This document shows, piece after piece, positions 34,701-44,700 of a stretch of 56,589 nt of DNA (the first letter of the stretch is position 1; the number at the start of each line of letters is the position of its first letter). Below the pieces are notes generated by a model, which was given only the letters and a program-made list of their open reading frames with translations, was not told the DNA's origin and made no database searches. The stretch is from Bacteroidota bacterium (GTDB lineage: Bacteria; Bacteroidota; Bacteroidia; Chitinophagales; Chitinophagaceae): contig JAUZOA010000027.1 in the NCBI GenBank assembly GCA_030706685.1, forward strand, positions 1-56,589, written 5' to 3'. The position numbers and the translations under genes were made by a program.

Positions 34701-35694
34701 TAGGCAATAATACCGGTGCGTTCGCACTTCCCACTCTCGGGATCGGGTTGAACAGGGCATTTGCATAGCTGACCCTGCCTAACCATGTTTTTGCATCGGT
34801 TACCGGTGTCATCGGTTCCCCGGCTCCCCATGCGGTAGTGTTTCCCGTTGCATCCACTCTCACGACCAGGGCGTTCTTTTTACAATTGGGATCGATGGTT
34901 ATAGCTGCAGTAGCTGTTCCAAAAACACCTCCACCGCCCTGCTCGGTTGCTTTGACTGTAAAAGTTGATGTTGCGGCCCCGCCACCTACTGTCTGTCCAC
35001 CTGCCCCAGCAACAATCGTAGCGGTCCTCGGCATGCCGCTGATAGTAATCGTTGCGGCATTCAGTGCAAAACCTGCGGGTTGACCTGTTAATGTCAGGTC
35101 ATATATTTTGGCAGCCGCAGTTGACAAATTATCCGTTACTGTAATATCGTATTTCGGGTAAAAATCACCGACGGCTACGCAATCATCACCTTGCTTGTTC
35201 AAGGTCACCGTCACCGCCAGCGGAACTCCCGTGCAGGATTGATTAACAGTATTAAGCCCTACATCTATATCATTAGCATCGTTTGCGCGTATGGCAAATC
35301 CGCCATTAAATGCTGTGGTTGATTTCAGCGTTACTGTAAATGTAGCAGATGCCGGTCCTGGATGCGTATACGCAAGATCGCCCAACGCAGCATCAAATAC
35401 AAGATTGGACGCAATGTCAATTCCTGCATCTGTCATGACACCCGGCTGTGGAAAAGCACCGGCCCCAAATACAGCACTTCGATATATCTTCCAGGTTGCC
35501 GCCCCCCCGGCATTGGTAAATGTTACCGTACCCTCGCAATCCGCTCCGCTCGATTTAAACAGCACTATTGTTGTGGCGTTCGAAGACTGTATTCCTGACC
35601 CTGCCGTTGTAAATGTTATCTGTCCAAAGACCGATGGTACAGATATGAACAATACGACCAGTAGCAGAAAGCAATTAGCTATAAAACGTTTCAT
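31777..35694 (-). CDS. Giant surface protein: degenerate M6-like protease, TSP3 repeats, C-terminal outer-membrane barrel
   Basis: 1305 residues from the ATG at 35692-35694, which gives a signal peptide (MKRFIANCFLLLVVLFISV); a start 9 codons upstream (35721) would overlap the previous gene. After beta-rich domains, KQVAHCLGHQFGLVDLSSF lies near residue 425: an M6-type H-x-x-x-H-x-x-G-L-x-D site in which the catalytic Glu is replaced by Cys, and GFDMMAIP resembles a Met-turn. Thrombospondin type 3 calcium repeats (DSDNDGIKDGDE, DSDNDGIPDGKDPTP) precede a final domain of about 160 residues of alternating strands ending LQYSLGLTYRIRTK, which looks like an outer-membrane barrel. Likely a cell-surface anchor or receptor made with the eCIS. 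Confidence 0.78.
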   Translation of the reverse strand: MKRFIANCFLLLVVLFISVPSVFGQITFTTAGSGIQSSNATTIVLFKSSGADCEGTVTFTNAGGAATWKIYRSAVFGAGAFPQPGVMTDAGIDIASNLVFDAALGDLAYTHPGPASATFTVTLKSTTAFNGGFAIRANDANDIDVGLNTVNQSCTGVPLAVTVTLNKQGDDCVAVGDFYPKYDITVTDNLSTAAAKIYDLTLTGQPAGFALNAATITISGMPRTATIVAGAGGQTVGGGAATSTFTVKATEQGGGGVFGTATAAITIDPNCKKNALVVRVDATGNTTAWGAGEPMTPVTDAKTWLGRVSYANALFNPIPRVGSANAPVLLPNAFNFYNSATETPINGLVQEVINQLVAANASELANIDHLLLFLNTTTPSDVGPAGYWAVKKMTYKVGMAKKDLSVSINLRNAGWKQVAHCLGHQFGLVDLSSFDPSTGQIINQFITPIGFDMMAIPNNGSGQADISLLPNVHPLGESKFALAKGAWVKTTNVEFISNSTTPIASVTRTIIPVGKSTSASDKIAIALGLDGTLDLSTEKHYIWIEARPFTAADDEVNAGASFDGVVCYYSTKDITDGVGRTKWNNLAPPETLSFAYSNGSTGEKKIGTSGWSIKSLTKTGNSYAVELSYTKPTDVYNSYIRAGTSAHPYLSPDIETVIPGCEGSACAVTNGDNWGLIAGDVDTRVNGTVYNTGSIPVDVIVTFSIFRTSATGVGDLSKTQFASVYTTIPAKTGAGDGKATVFGILNLKFIEGTNWGADLLTALNNGTSHYCLFVDITPVTPGESPGTDNEAQKNSGFIAVSHSSPYPPVDYSFYVSNPDDRPRTVFFDTRNVPGNWDFTLNPSFVILAPQEEKRVNMHILVPPAFPDCSDFPIQITASMLNDHTLIPLSGIMPYVQLRKKEAVDIVAHASACYPDSLLQKYGNNSRLSSLPAATGGNIPYNSNNYGSLIEYYLRQFLKSDKKGRRRGCATIYTNGCTNPAQPNTTITLMYQDPAGNPIFKQVITDASGCYTDQHVVIEGGDWKTTAIFNGDGCFAPASGVATVHVPLPVTGDQDGDGLKDVDEFQGDYDHDGIPCQLDTDSDNDGIKDGDEPAGNCDCDSYPNVIDPDSDNDGIPDGKDPTPYGNAPRYRSFFSAMFHRFDFDKKLPVQDGYGFNIRAGINLHPRWGVEAELGLTFTHDTVKRAGTVYNINLNGLYYISNDYISKSPVFPYLTAGIGALLFNQFTTSSGTFAVNGGAGVLIRPATALPGFMIRAEIKAHYGFGGYNSSGNLNLQYSLGLTYRIRTKSTPCKMSKIIKQRGAASKK

Positions 35695-35714
35695 GTTTAA
35701 AAGTTTAATAGTGG

Positions 35715-37367
35715 TTACCAATTGATATATAAAGGGTATTGCATCCAGGGAAGTTTAATTATTGAATAACTCCATGGAATCGATTCCAGTAAAATATCGT
35801 GTGTTTTATATTCGACCCATAGCTGCCATTGTTCATCTTTAAACAGCAACTTGCCCTCCCGCTGTAAAAAAGTTTGTTGTATCGCCTCCGGCGAAGTGCT
35901 CTTTAATGCGTCCCAGTAATGAATAACAGTTTGTAACAGTTCAGCAGATTCCCGTCTCGCATTAGCCGGGATATCATGGATGCGATACCCGGCCCATTCC
36001 GGCGATCTTCCACATAGAATTTTATTCAGTACAAGCCGGCACTCCTCTTCATCCCAGGTATCAGTAACTGCCAGTTGCAACAACTGTATACCCAGTGATG
36101 CATCCGCATCATCTTCCAGTTTATTTTCTGTTTTTATTCCAAGCTGTTTAAAAAAAGGATCAATAAAAGGAGCCAGCAATACGATACCCGCATTGCCGAT
36201 ATATATTTCTTTGTCACCCGGTGCGGGATCTGTTCGGGGTTGATCAATCTTTTCCAGGTTTATATTGTCATGAAGATTTCCTGTTTGGGTTTTCTTTGTA
36301 ATTTCTGTCTTCCCTGTTTCGGCATCAACAAACTCACTTTGTTTGTCACCCGTATCCGCGTTTCTTTTTCCGGTATTTATTTTATTCTCATTATCTATCC
36401 CATCATTTTGCCTCTTTTTGATACCCGGTAAGGCAGCCATTATCATTTTATTCAGTGCCACGGGCAATGTTGCCTGTTGTTCCTGTTGCCGGTGAAACAA
36501 CGCCGGGTATTCACTAAGCATATTTATCAATTCTGTTTTATCTTCATCATTTCCTTTATGCAGAATGGCTGTTGCCGGTTCCTTCAGCATATCTTCTTTC
36601 AAATTTTCGCTGATCCACTCTGCCAGGTAACTGGTAGCAGAACTCGTCGTGCCGGAAAAAAGTATGTTCCATTTAAGTTGTTGAGATCTTTCGTAGTGGA
36701 AACCGTGACTCATGAGCTTACCGGCAATCACCATTTCGATGAGATTAGCAGATGCGTTAAGAAAAGATCGGTTCGATTGCCCGGATTGCCGAATCAGTAT
36801 ATCTTTTACGAGTTTATAAAATCCCGGTGAGAATTGCCTGATCCATCGTTGCATCGCCGTGTCGTTTTGACGGAGCGTTAGTCCCAGTATGCGTATAAAA
36901 TTTCCGGAAGATTGTAACCGTTCGATGATCTTCTCTTCCAACTTGTCTCTTACCGGTAGTGACTGATCGGAGAGCAACGAGGATGACTGCATCGCAGTTT
37001 CCCACAAAAATGTTCCGGACTTTAAATAATGAATGATGGTAGTTTCCCATACTGAAACAGGATCTGCCTGCGATGCGGGCTTTTTGTTGGCGATCGCCGT
37101 TACCAGGGCCTTTTCAAGCGATGATCTTAATTGATCCAGGTAATCCTGGCGAAAGGACCGGGCAGCTAATCTTCCCAGGTCAATTCGTAAGGAATCAATA
37201 CGTATCCAGTTTCCTCCCGGTGCGAGCCGGTCAAAAATATCAGCCATTATCGCATGCCCCTCGTGTTTATGAAAATCCATTAAAGACTCCCATTGTTCCT
37301 GCGCCGCATCTTCCGAAGGAAAGACGAGTTCAATATTTTGTTTTTTTATATAGTGCGTTTCTGTCAT
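35715..37367 (-). CDS. eCIS tape-measure protein (Afp14-like)
   Basis: 550 residues from the ATG at 37365-37367; an upstream TTG at 37379 is less likely. The N-terminus (about 1-70) with WIRIDSLRIDLGRL and then EKALVTAIA repeats the family pattern of a 'x-I-D-L-G-x-I' opening followed by a long helical ruler. The rest is helix-rich with many Lys/Asp and ends in a conserved C-terminal block (WSYSIIKLPWMQYPLYI). Afp14-type proteins set tube length by acting as a template in the lumen. It sits directly after the Afp12-like gene (8 bp gap). Confidence 0.8.
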   Translation of the reverse strand: MTETHYIKKQNIELVFPSEDAAQEQWESLMDFHKHEGHAIMADIFDRLAPGGNWIRIDSLRIDLGRLAARSFRQDYLDQLRSSLEKALVTAIANKKPASQADPVSVWETTIIHYLKSGTFLWETAMQSSSLLSDQSLPVRDKLEEKIIERLQSSGNFIRILGLTLRQNDTAMQRWIRQFSPGFYKLVKDILIRQSGQSNRSFLNASANLIEMVIAGKLMSHGFHYERSQQLKWNILFSGTTSSATSYLAEWISENLKEDMLKEPATAILHKGNDEDKTELINMLSEYPALFHRQQEQQATLPVALNKMIMAALPGIKKRQNDGIDNENKINTGKRNADTGDKQSEFVDAETGKTEITKKTQTGNLHDNINLEKIDQPRTDPAPGDKEIYIGNAGIVLLAPFIDPFFKQLGIKTENKLEDDADASLGIQLLQLAVTDTWDEEECRLVLNKILCGRSPEWAGYRIHDIPANARRESAELLQTVIHYWDALKSTSPEAIQQTFLQREGKLLFKDEQWQLWVEYKTHDILLESIPWSYSIIKLPWMQYPLYINW

Positions 37368-37375
37368 TGTTGCTA

Positions 37376-40300
37376 TCAATTAATAAAAGCGGGATATTGG
37401 GGTTTGCTGGTATTCATCCATTGCACCAGGTTTGTTTGAACAGGCTCCAATGCAGCGAGACCATTGTTTACTATATGTTTCCATAACCGCCACTGTTTGT
37501 ATAATCCCTGGAAAGTTGACATGCCGGCGGGGTTGGGATAAATAAAAAAGGGGAACATGTGTGCGGGACATTCCTGCTGGACCTGTTTCTCCAGCAATAC
37601 CCGAAAATCTGTATCCGTAAGCCGGGCGGGAAGCGGTGCAGCTAATAAGCCTGGGTCCGTTCCATCAGGAACAATGATGGATAACTGGTATAAATAAGGG
37701 TTGGAAAGAAAAACAGTCTCCAAAAGAATACCGTTAATTGTATTTGCCTGTGGCAACAGGCTGATGTGTTCAACAAGATACAATCCCTCCTGCGTGCCAA
37801 ACTTCCTGCTAAAGAATACAACCAGTTGATCAACCAGTTTAGTAATATTTATTCCCGGTGTATTATTGACGGAAATCGTAGCCAACACTCCCGAAATATC
37901 ACTAATCCGGATTGCAACGACAGGGCCTGTGATAACGGATGAGTAATTCGCGGGGACATTGGCCGCTTTCACAACTTTGTCGGCCGTGGTCCGGGCGGTT
38001 GCGATCGCAGCAAACGATACGGCTGATTGCAGCGGTTTATCGAATCCGTCAATGACTGCGGAGAAATTAAATTGAAGGCCATCGAATCCAAATACAAAAA
38101 GATCATCGGGATCCAGGTCCACAAGATTCCGGAGATGATAACCAGGAATACCGGTTTGCCGGGCTACTTTCTTTTCAAGACCTGAAACATTTTCGGAGTT
38201 CCATATAATCGAACATAGTTCGACGATACGTGCGACCCTTGCCTGTGCATCTGCTAAAACTGCGAATGTTATTGGAGAGGCGGCATTGATGGAACCAGCA
38301 GGGGGATTTAACCGGAACGAGACCTGGAATGGAGCAGCAGCACTGATCACATAACAGGCCGGTTTCCCGATAGACGCAATAAACGAGAACAGATCATTGA
38401 AGCAGTTCGGCGCATTTGCCAGGATATTGCTTCCTGCCAATAACACAATATTATTATCCGGATCGGTTATTTCCCAGCGCCATTGACCGGGGCTAAACTG
38501 GTTTAATACAATGAATTTTTTGAAATCGGGGCCGAGACCGCGATCACCTTCCAATGTGCCAATCTCCGTCAGCAAGCGAAGTTTATCCTGGAGTATCTTC
38601 CATTGGGTAGTCATGTGCCCCGGGATGGTTTGAGCCGGATCTGTAAACAGCCTGGAAAGCATCAGTGTGGTATAGGAACTAAGATCTTCCCCGAATCTTG
38701 CCAGCAAATGATCGAGGAACCTGTTCCGGCGCTGAAAGAAAAGATCGGGTGATTCCATTGCATTACGAATCGAGGTCACATAAGCATTCGACGGATCGTT
38801 CATGAAATCCTCGAAACTCATTCCCGATCCCAGGTATGCAACCAGCAAGGGTGCTATATCCGGTATTGTATACAATGGCTGGGATGGGGCCATTGAGGAA
38901 AGATCCGGATCAAGTGATAAAATCTGTGGCAGGTTGTTGATTTGATTTTCCTGGTCGGCCAGTATCTGCTCAAAAAATAAAAGATAGGCTTTTAGCTGCC
39001 TGCTCTTCGCCATCCGGTCTGCAGAAGCAGATAAGGATATTGTACCTTTTCCAATTCCGTATGCAACCGGGAAATCATGCTGGATCGAATAATAGCTGTT
39101 GTCAGAAATCGTACCGGTATGATCCAATACAACCTTCTTCTCATGGGTAAGTTTGATCCGTTTTATACTGCGGACGCTGCCGGTCATAAAATCATTTACC
39201 ACTTTATCTTTATCGTACACTATTTCTTTTACACTTCCTTCGCGGAATAACCGGATGTCTGATTTAAGAACGCTGAACCGCGGACGATACCGTTCACTAT
39301 TTGAGAGTGTCAATGAATTGGAGGAAGGCCCGGCTATAATATAATTATTCAGGCAGGCTGAAAAAGAAAACGACAATATTTTATAGGTATCACCTGAAAA
39401 ATCGCCTTGCGTATCGCCCGTCATGGCATGAATAATATCCGATGCAAATAACACAGTATCCCCGGATGGAGGAATCAAAGATTTGTCAAGCAGGAAGCCA
39501 TTGTTCAATAACGGTCCGTTATAAATCAGATCGGATGTATACCCTAATCCACGCAGCTCTTCTTCCGAATAAGAAGCTGGCAGCGGAGATAAATACCTGT
39601 CGATATTCAGAAAAAGATTTGTCACGAGTTGCTCGGGGTCAACCGTTTCAGTGACAAGTATATCGGCCTTCACCACGATTTCCTGCATACGGGCCGCATC
39701 AATGGAATTATACACGGTTCCAAGCAACCTGTTTTCTTCCAGTGTTTCGTGTACACCCCGGACGGAATGAGTGATCGTAACGATCTTTTTATTGAGCCGC
39801 TGAATCAAACCGGTTGCTGTTATATCAGATAAAAGGTTCCCGATAAAAGTTTGCAGGGTGGCTAGCGGAACCGTTTTAGCATAAAACGGTGTCATTTTAA
39901 CAATTACACCAAAACTAAAAGAGAGTGTTACGTTATAGTTGACATTAACGGAAGCGGTAAAAACATCATCGGTATTGTTGTAAACGATACCTGCGGGAAT
40001 ACCCCCGGCAATAACAATAGAGCCGATAGCGATGGGTGATTGCCATTCAAGAGGAAATGATTCCCAGTAAGGAAAGGCAAATTCAGCAAAATAATTTTCG
40101 GACCCGCCAATGATGGGAAAAGAAGCAGGCGTGGGAGAGCGCAATATGTTACCATTTAATTCAGCATCTGAAAAATTCAGTGTGGGATCGAGGATCTTCA
40201 GCTCAGAACTCGAAAGCTCAAGATATACATCCAGCAGCCCTTTTACAGCCAGTAAATCGCCACTGGTCATATTGATTTTGCCCGTTGCCGGAACTATGAA

Positions 40301-40654
40301 CAGGGGTGGTTGTGGTTGATCCTGTTCTACAAACCAGCTGTTGCTGATGCCGTATATGTCGATCAGCAATTTGCGCAGATCATTCAGGGTAACAGGCCTG
40401 TTGTATAAAGAAAGCGGTGCGGTGACAAAAGATGAACCGGAGTCCTGTAAAAGATTTTGTACAGGTTGATCGGCTTTATAGGATGATTCGGTCAATGCAT
40501 ACAGGCACGCTTCCAGGATCGTTACACCCGGATCATGTGTATTATAATCCGTCCATACTTTACCGGTCAGCAGTTCGAATAAACGTATTCCTGCTTCGCG
40601 CAGGTGTCCGAAGTCTGCTGCGCCCGCTATTTTATTTCGTAGTGTTGTCGCCAC
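37376..40654 (-). CDS. eCIS baseplate wedge protein (Afp12/gp6-like)
   Basis: 1092 residues with a GTG start at 40652-40654; no in-frame ATG is available upstream. The opening block (residues 34-49) WTDYNTHDPGVTILEA is characteristic of baseplate J/gp6-like eCIS proteins. The centre has DFMNDPSNAYVTSIRNA and FFQRRNRFLDHLLARFGEDL, typical of the longer Afp12 member. Together with the Afp11-like protein it forms the wedge ring around the spike. It is separated from the Afp11 gene by the tail-fibre and small-protein genes, an insertion between usual neighbours. Confidence 0.88.
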   Translation of the reverse strand: MATTLRNKIAGAADFGHLREAGIRLFELLTGKVWTDYNTHDPGVTILEACLYALTESSYKADQPVQNLLQDSGSSFVTAPLSLYNRPVTLNDLRKLLIDIYGISNSWFVEQDQPQPPLFIVPATGKINMTSGDLLAVKGLLDVYLELSSSELKILDPTLNFSDAELNGNILRSPTPASFPIIGGSENYFAEFAFPYWESFPLEWQSPIAIGSIVIAGGIPAGIVYNNTDDVFTASVNVNYNVTLSFSFGVIVKMTPFYAKTVPLATLQTFIGNLLSDITATGLIQRLNKKIVTITHSVRGVHETLEENRLLGTVYNSIDAARMQEIVVKADILVTETVDPEQLVTNLFLNIDRYLSPLPASYSEEELRGLGYTSDLIYNGPLLNNGFLLDKSLIPPSGDTVLFASDIIHAMTGDTQGDFSGDTYKILSFSFSACLNNYIIAGPSSNSLTLSNSERYRPRFSVLKSDIRLFREGSVKEIVYDKDKVVNDFMTGSVRSIKRIKLTHEKKVVLDHTGTISDNSYYSIQHDFPVAYGIGKGTISLSASADRMAKSRQLKAYLLFFEQILADQENQINNLPQILSLDPDLSSMAPSQPLYTIPDIAPLLVAYLGSGMSFEDFMNDPSNAYVTSIRNAMESPDLFFQRRNRFLDHLLARFGEDLSSYTTLMLSRLFTDPAQTIPGHMTTQWKILQDKLRLLTEIGTLEGDRGLGPDFKKFIVLNQFSPGQWRWEITDPDNNIVLLAGSNILANAPNCFNDLFSFIASIGKPACYVISAAAPFQVSFRLNPPAGSINAASPITFAVLADAQARVARIVELCSIIWNSENVSGLEKKVARQTGIPGYHLRNLVDLDPDDLFVFGFDGLQFNFSAVIDGFDKPLQSAVSFAAIATARTTADKVVKAANVPANYSSVITGPVVAIRISDISGVLATISVNNTPGINITKLVDQLVVFFSRKFGTQEGLYLVEHISLLPQANTINGILLETVFLSNPYLYQLSIIVPDGTDPGLLAAPLPARLTDTDFRVLLEKQVQQECPAHMFPFFIYPNPAGMSTFQGLYKQWRLWKHIVNNGLAALEPVQTNLVQWMNTSKPQYPAFIN

Positions 40655-40695
40655 AATGATTGTATATAGTTCCCGGCCGGATCAACTTTCCATTT

Positions 40696-40839
40696 TCATC
40701 CTTTGCCTTTCAACTGATCGGTCACCTGTTGCTGTATCGTATTGATCAGTTCAAAGACATGCACATAGGGTTGCTGACCCAATGCGCCGAGTATTTTATT
40801 GATCTCATCAATCGTTAATATCAGGTTTGTTTTTTCCAT
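40696..40839 (-). CDS. 47-residue eCIS small protein
   Basis: ATG at 40837-40839 and TGA at 40696-40698; it starts 1 bp after the fibre gene's stop and precedes the Afp12 gene by 41 bp. The sequence begins MEKTNLILTIDEINKILGAL and ends QQQVTDQLKGKG; it is predicted to be two short helices. Its snug fit between two particle genes on the same strand argues that it is real. It could be a fibre-assembly chaperone or part of the baseplate. No family is recognised. Confidence 0.6.
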   Translation of the reverse strand: MEKTNLILTIDEINKILGALGQQPYVHVFELINTIQQQVTDQLKGKG

Positions 40840-40840
40840 A

Positions 40841-41734
40841 TTAATGTTCCTCCTTTGTGATTGATTGTTCGAGTTGCTGCAAACGTGTATTCAATTCTTT
40901 GATCGCGTTGATGATGACAAATGGAAGTGCGCTCCCGTTGAAAGTAAGCAGCTCTGTTTCCTCGGTATCCTCCTCCCGGATTTTTGTTTTTACTTTGTTG
41001 ATCATGTAAGGAAACACCGGCTGTACTTCATGTGCCAAAACACCTACCTGCTCGGTATTACCCCCCGGTTCACTTCCGAAATTTTTATATTTAAACCGAA
41101 CCGGATTTATTTGAAGCAGTTTATCAAGACCTTCAGAGAAATTGGATATGTCCTTTTTTAGACGAACATCACTTACGACCGACCAGGCCCCACCACCCGT
41201 TTTTTGTGCATCACCATGTACGATCAGCATGGGTGTGGTATTTCCCGGCAATGTGCCGACAGTTGCCTTGTTACCGTTGATTGTCAGCACAGTTGTCGGA
41301 GTGCCGCCGGAGCGATTTTGAAGAAGGATGCTGGTGCCGCTGCTGATAAGGGTGGCGCCGGCTGGTGTTTGCCCAAACGCAAAATCATTATCGCTATACT
41401 TTGTCGAATGTGCCAGTACAGCGACTCCGCCGGTCAGCGTGCTACCTATCCGCACATTACCAATATCCTGCGGATTAGTGATCGCAGTTCCGCCAAAAGT
41501 CAGCGGTTGAAAACCAGCACCATTATGAAATTCAAAATTCACTCCTGTCCAACGGATAGCCCCCGGTGTTGCAGGAACACCCACATTCCCGATCACTATG
41601 CCCCCGGTAAATGCAATGGTTCCCGGGTTAGACTCTGCAAGGCTGGCTGCGGAATCGATCAGGTCGGCAAACTGCAACCCGGTAGGCCGTTGACCTGTAC
41701 TGAAAAAACCCTTTAAAGCTGCTCTGCTTGACAT
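40841..41734 (-). CDS. Tail fibre with S74 intramolecular chaperone domain
   Basis: 297 residues. The N-terminal half (about 1-180) is beta-rich and Gly-rich with FTGGIVIGNVGVPATPGAIR and a repeated short-strand pattern typical of trimeric fibres. Residues 188-193 are S-D-V-R-L-K, the Ser/Lys site of the peptidase S74 (ICA) domain, which folds a trimer and then cuts itself off; the following PVRFKYKNFG and VGVLAHEVQPVFP match the domain. The C-terminus (about 270-292) is a coiled coil. A short fibre for cell attachment is the best reading. It lies between the Afp11- and Afp12-like genes. Confidence 0.85.
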   Translation of the reverse strand: MSSRAALKGFFSTGQRPTGLQFADLIDSAASLAESNPGTIAFTGGIVIGNVGVPATPGAIRWTGVNFEFHNGAGFQPLTFGGTAITNPQDIGNVRIGSTLTGGVAVLAHSTKYSDNDFAFGQTPAGATLISSGTSILLQNRSGGTPTTVLTINGNKATVGTLPGNTTPMLIVHGDAQKTGGGAWSVVSDVRLKKDISNFSEGLDKLLQINPVRFKYKNFGSEPGGNTEQVGVLAHEVQPVFPYMINKVKTKIREEDTEETELLTFNGSALPFVIINAIKELNTRLQQLEQSITKEEH

Positions 41735-41749
41735 ATGCTATTTTTTAGT

Positions 41750-44700
41750 TTATGTTATAATAAAATCTATTTCAATTGCCATTGACCCGATACCGATACC
41801 ACTTATCCCGATCACCCCCAATGTGCCGGGTTCGATGATCCGTATCCTGTGAACATCCGCCGTAACCAGGATTCCCGAGGGAGATGATGCCACCGCGACA
41901 TCGACCGGCATGCCCACAATAAAATTGTCTTCGATGACCATATCATCAATTGCCGGTTTTATCGTTTCGCCCACAATAAAATCATCCAGTTTTTCCAGGT
42001 CACCCGAAGCAGTGATATACATATCACCGATACCATAGACCGCAGCTTCGCCGCCGGATGAATACATTTCGAATGTGGAGACATAATCCACGTATGCTCT
42101 CGTTTCAATAAACCGGATGATATCTGTTTTATAAAAAACTGCATCGAAGTAGATGCCTTCCTTGTTGTCAAATGCCCAGGGAGAAATAAATGCTTTCAGT
42201 TCTTTGTTCAATTGCTGCTTATAATAACCCGTGTCGAGACCGGGGAGAAACGCAACATAAAAATCAAAGTATACTGCCTCGTATGTCGGGTTAACAGCGT
42301 GAAGCGTGACTCCGGGCGGCGATTTCTCCTCCATGAATGCTTTAATACGATCAAGCAATAGCTGGCTGCACTTAGGTTGAACAATATTATTACCCCGCTG
42401 GTCAGGTATGGCTATGATCGTAACATGACCGGCTGCATTTTTCTGGTCCTCGTCCGTACATTGCAGTATTTTGGTTTTATATATTTCAGGAAAAGCGTTG
42501 AGCACTAATCTTTCGTAATCCCAGTAACTCACCATCCTGTCGCGATGATGTAAACGCTCATAAGTACGCAGCCGCAATGCCGCTTCGCTTTCGCTATCCT
42601 GTCCGCCGTATGTCTGGTAGGGTTGGGTGATAGATTTGATCTGCCCGTTATTACCAACAAGCATTTTTATACTGTCAGCGGGTAATATGCCGGGTTTATT
42701 AGCCAGGTCGCCGAAATAGACGAGTCGTACGGCCTGTGTTTGCAGATCTGTAACGGGATTTACGTTAGCGACATCCTTTACAACGCCCAGTCGCACCCAG
42801 TGTTTGCCCGCCGGCATAACAGTATGATCAATGCTCGCAGTAGCAGGAATGCTTAGCTCAACAATCCCCGATGTTTTTAATCCGAATGTCTGATCGATAA
42901 CAACCTGTTGTTTATTCAGGTCGATCCATTTATTTCCTGCCAGGTAGCTCCATGAAAAATAATCAGGATTGATTTCATGATCACTTCCTTTTTCCTGCAC
43001 CTGGAAAAGAATGGTCAGGTTTTGCGGAGGTGTGAGTTGTTCAACGCCCATGTATAAAAAACCTTCCGGCTGGTGAAGCGGGATAATCTGGTTATTGGCG
43101 GAGTCAGGAGAATAGATACCAAAAGGAGATACATGAAAAAAAAGATTTTCCCCATCGCCCGAAAATGCATCAAAACTTTCGAAGGCTATATAACTTACGA
43201 AGAGATAATCGATCTCAGGAATATAAGGAGCGTTGGGAAGATTTACATTGCTGTAAGTAGCGTTCCCTGTCGCTTTGCCGATGGCTATTTCACTGAGTAC
43301 CCTCGGGTATTCATCCTGGCCAAACGCCAGGGGCCCTGTGAAAACAGAATTGTTGACCAGCGTATCGAATGAAAGCATCCAGTATCCGCCGGTTGGAAAA
43401 TTATTGATGGGCGCCAGGTCGGTGATACCGTTATTCCGTTCTTCCTCTGAAGCGGGAATAAACGTAAAGTCCTCTATTTTTTTTTCATCCGTGAGCGGGT
43501 TAACGGGAAACAGGTCGATAAAACTGGGATTACCATATTTACCATCTTTCAGGAAAGCCAGGCTGCCTTTATAACTGCTGTTGTCAATGGGTATTTGGGC
43601 CGGCAGAGGTCTTACACCGCCATTGGAAAAATATTCCTGGTAATAAACACCAAAATTTTTGGGAGCTTTTTTCCATTTATAGGTAATATTGATGTACCTG
43701 ACATTCTTATACCGTATTTCATTAAGGCCAACATACATCTTACTGCCCCAGGCAGGATTGGAGCCAAAAGGTAAAAAAGAGTGAGCCGGATCTGCGATAC
43801 CTGTACTGGTTTGTAATACCACATTCTTAATACCATTTACCGTAACAGTCAGATCAATTTTTTTTACTGCAACATATTGAAGAATATCATAAAAGTTGGT
43901 ATTGATGTCCGGTCTTACTACCATTTTAAGTATCGGCCATTTGGCAGATATATTTTCAGGAAGATTTGCTCCCGGCACAATCGGCGGATAAGAAGCAGGT
44001 ACCTGTATATTGGCAATGATGGATTGGGTGGAGGCCCTGTACTGCGATAATAATACATCTGCCTTCAGCCATCCTTTCTCACTGGTTACATACGCATCAA
44101 TAGCGATTGGCGTATCCAGTGCCGGCAGCGGGGTGGTCGTATTCGTCCAGTCAAAAAAGATATCAATGAACACGGACCGCTCCCCTTCCTGCATATAAAG
44201 AGCCGGGGATGAAATGGCCCAACCAGTCGGGGCCGGAACAGTCTTCAACTCCGCATCCTTGAGCCGACCATCACCAAAAGCCATCCATCCTTTGTCATCC
44301 GGAATCACTTTATCCGCTTCCGCTTTTAATGCATCCGCGCCGGCAGTAATATAAATTTTTGAAAAGTCACCGGTATTGCGGAACGAACTGCGCCAGTCGG
44401 TGATCTTTGCCTGGTTAACAATGATCTCCCGTTCGCTTTTGTAAATGATATCCTGCTGATCGAATCCTTTTCCCCCGAGAAATAAACTTCCCTGGTCTAT
44501 TTTAAAGGATACAGCATTACCGGGCAATTCAAGCAGCACAATTGCTTTATCAGCAATACCGTCCTTAGGTTTGAATTGAAGGATAGTATTGATAAAAAAA
44601 TCAAAGTGCCGGGCGGGTATAGCGTTTACGGTTGTTTTCAGTTTTTGCACCAATGCAAGGAATGTAAGAAAGAGTGCAATATGCGGCGTTATGTTTCTTG

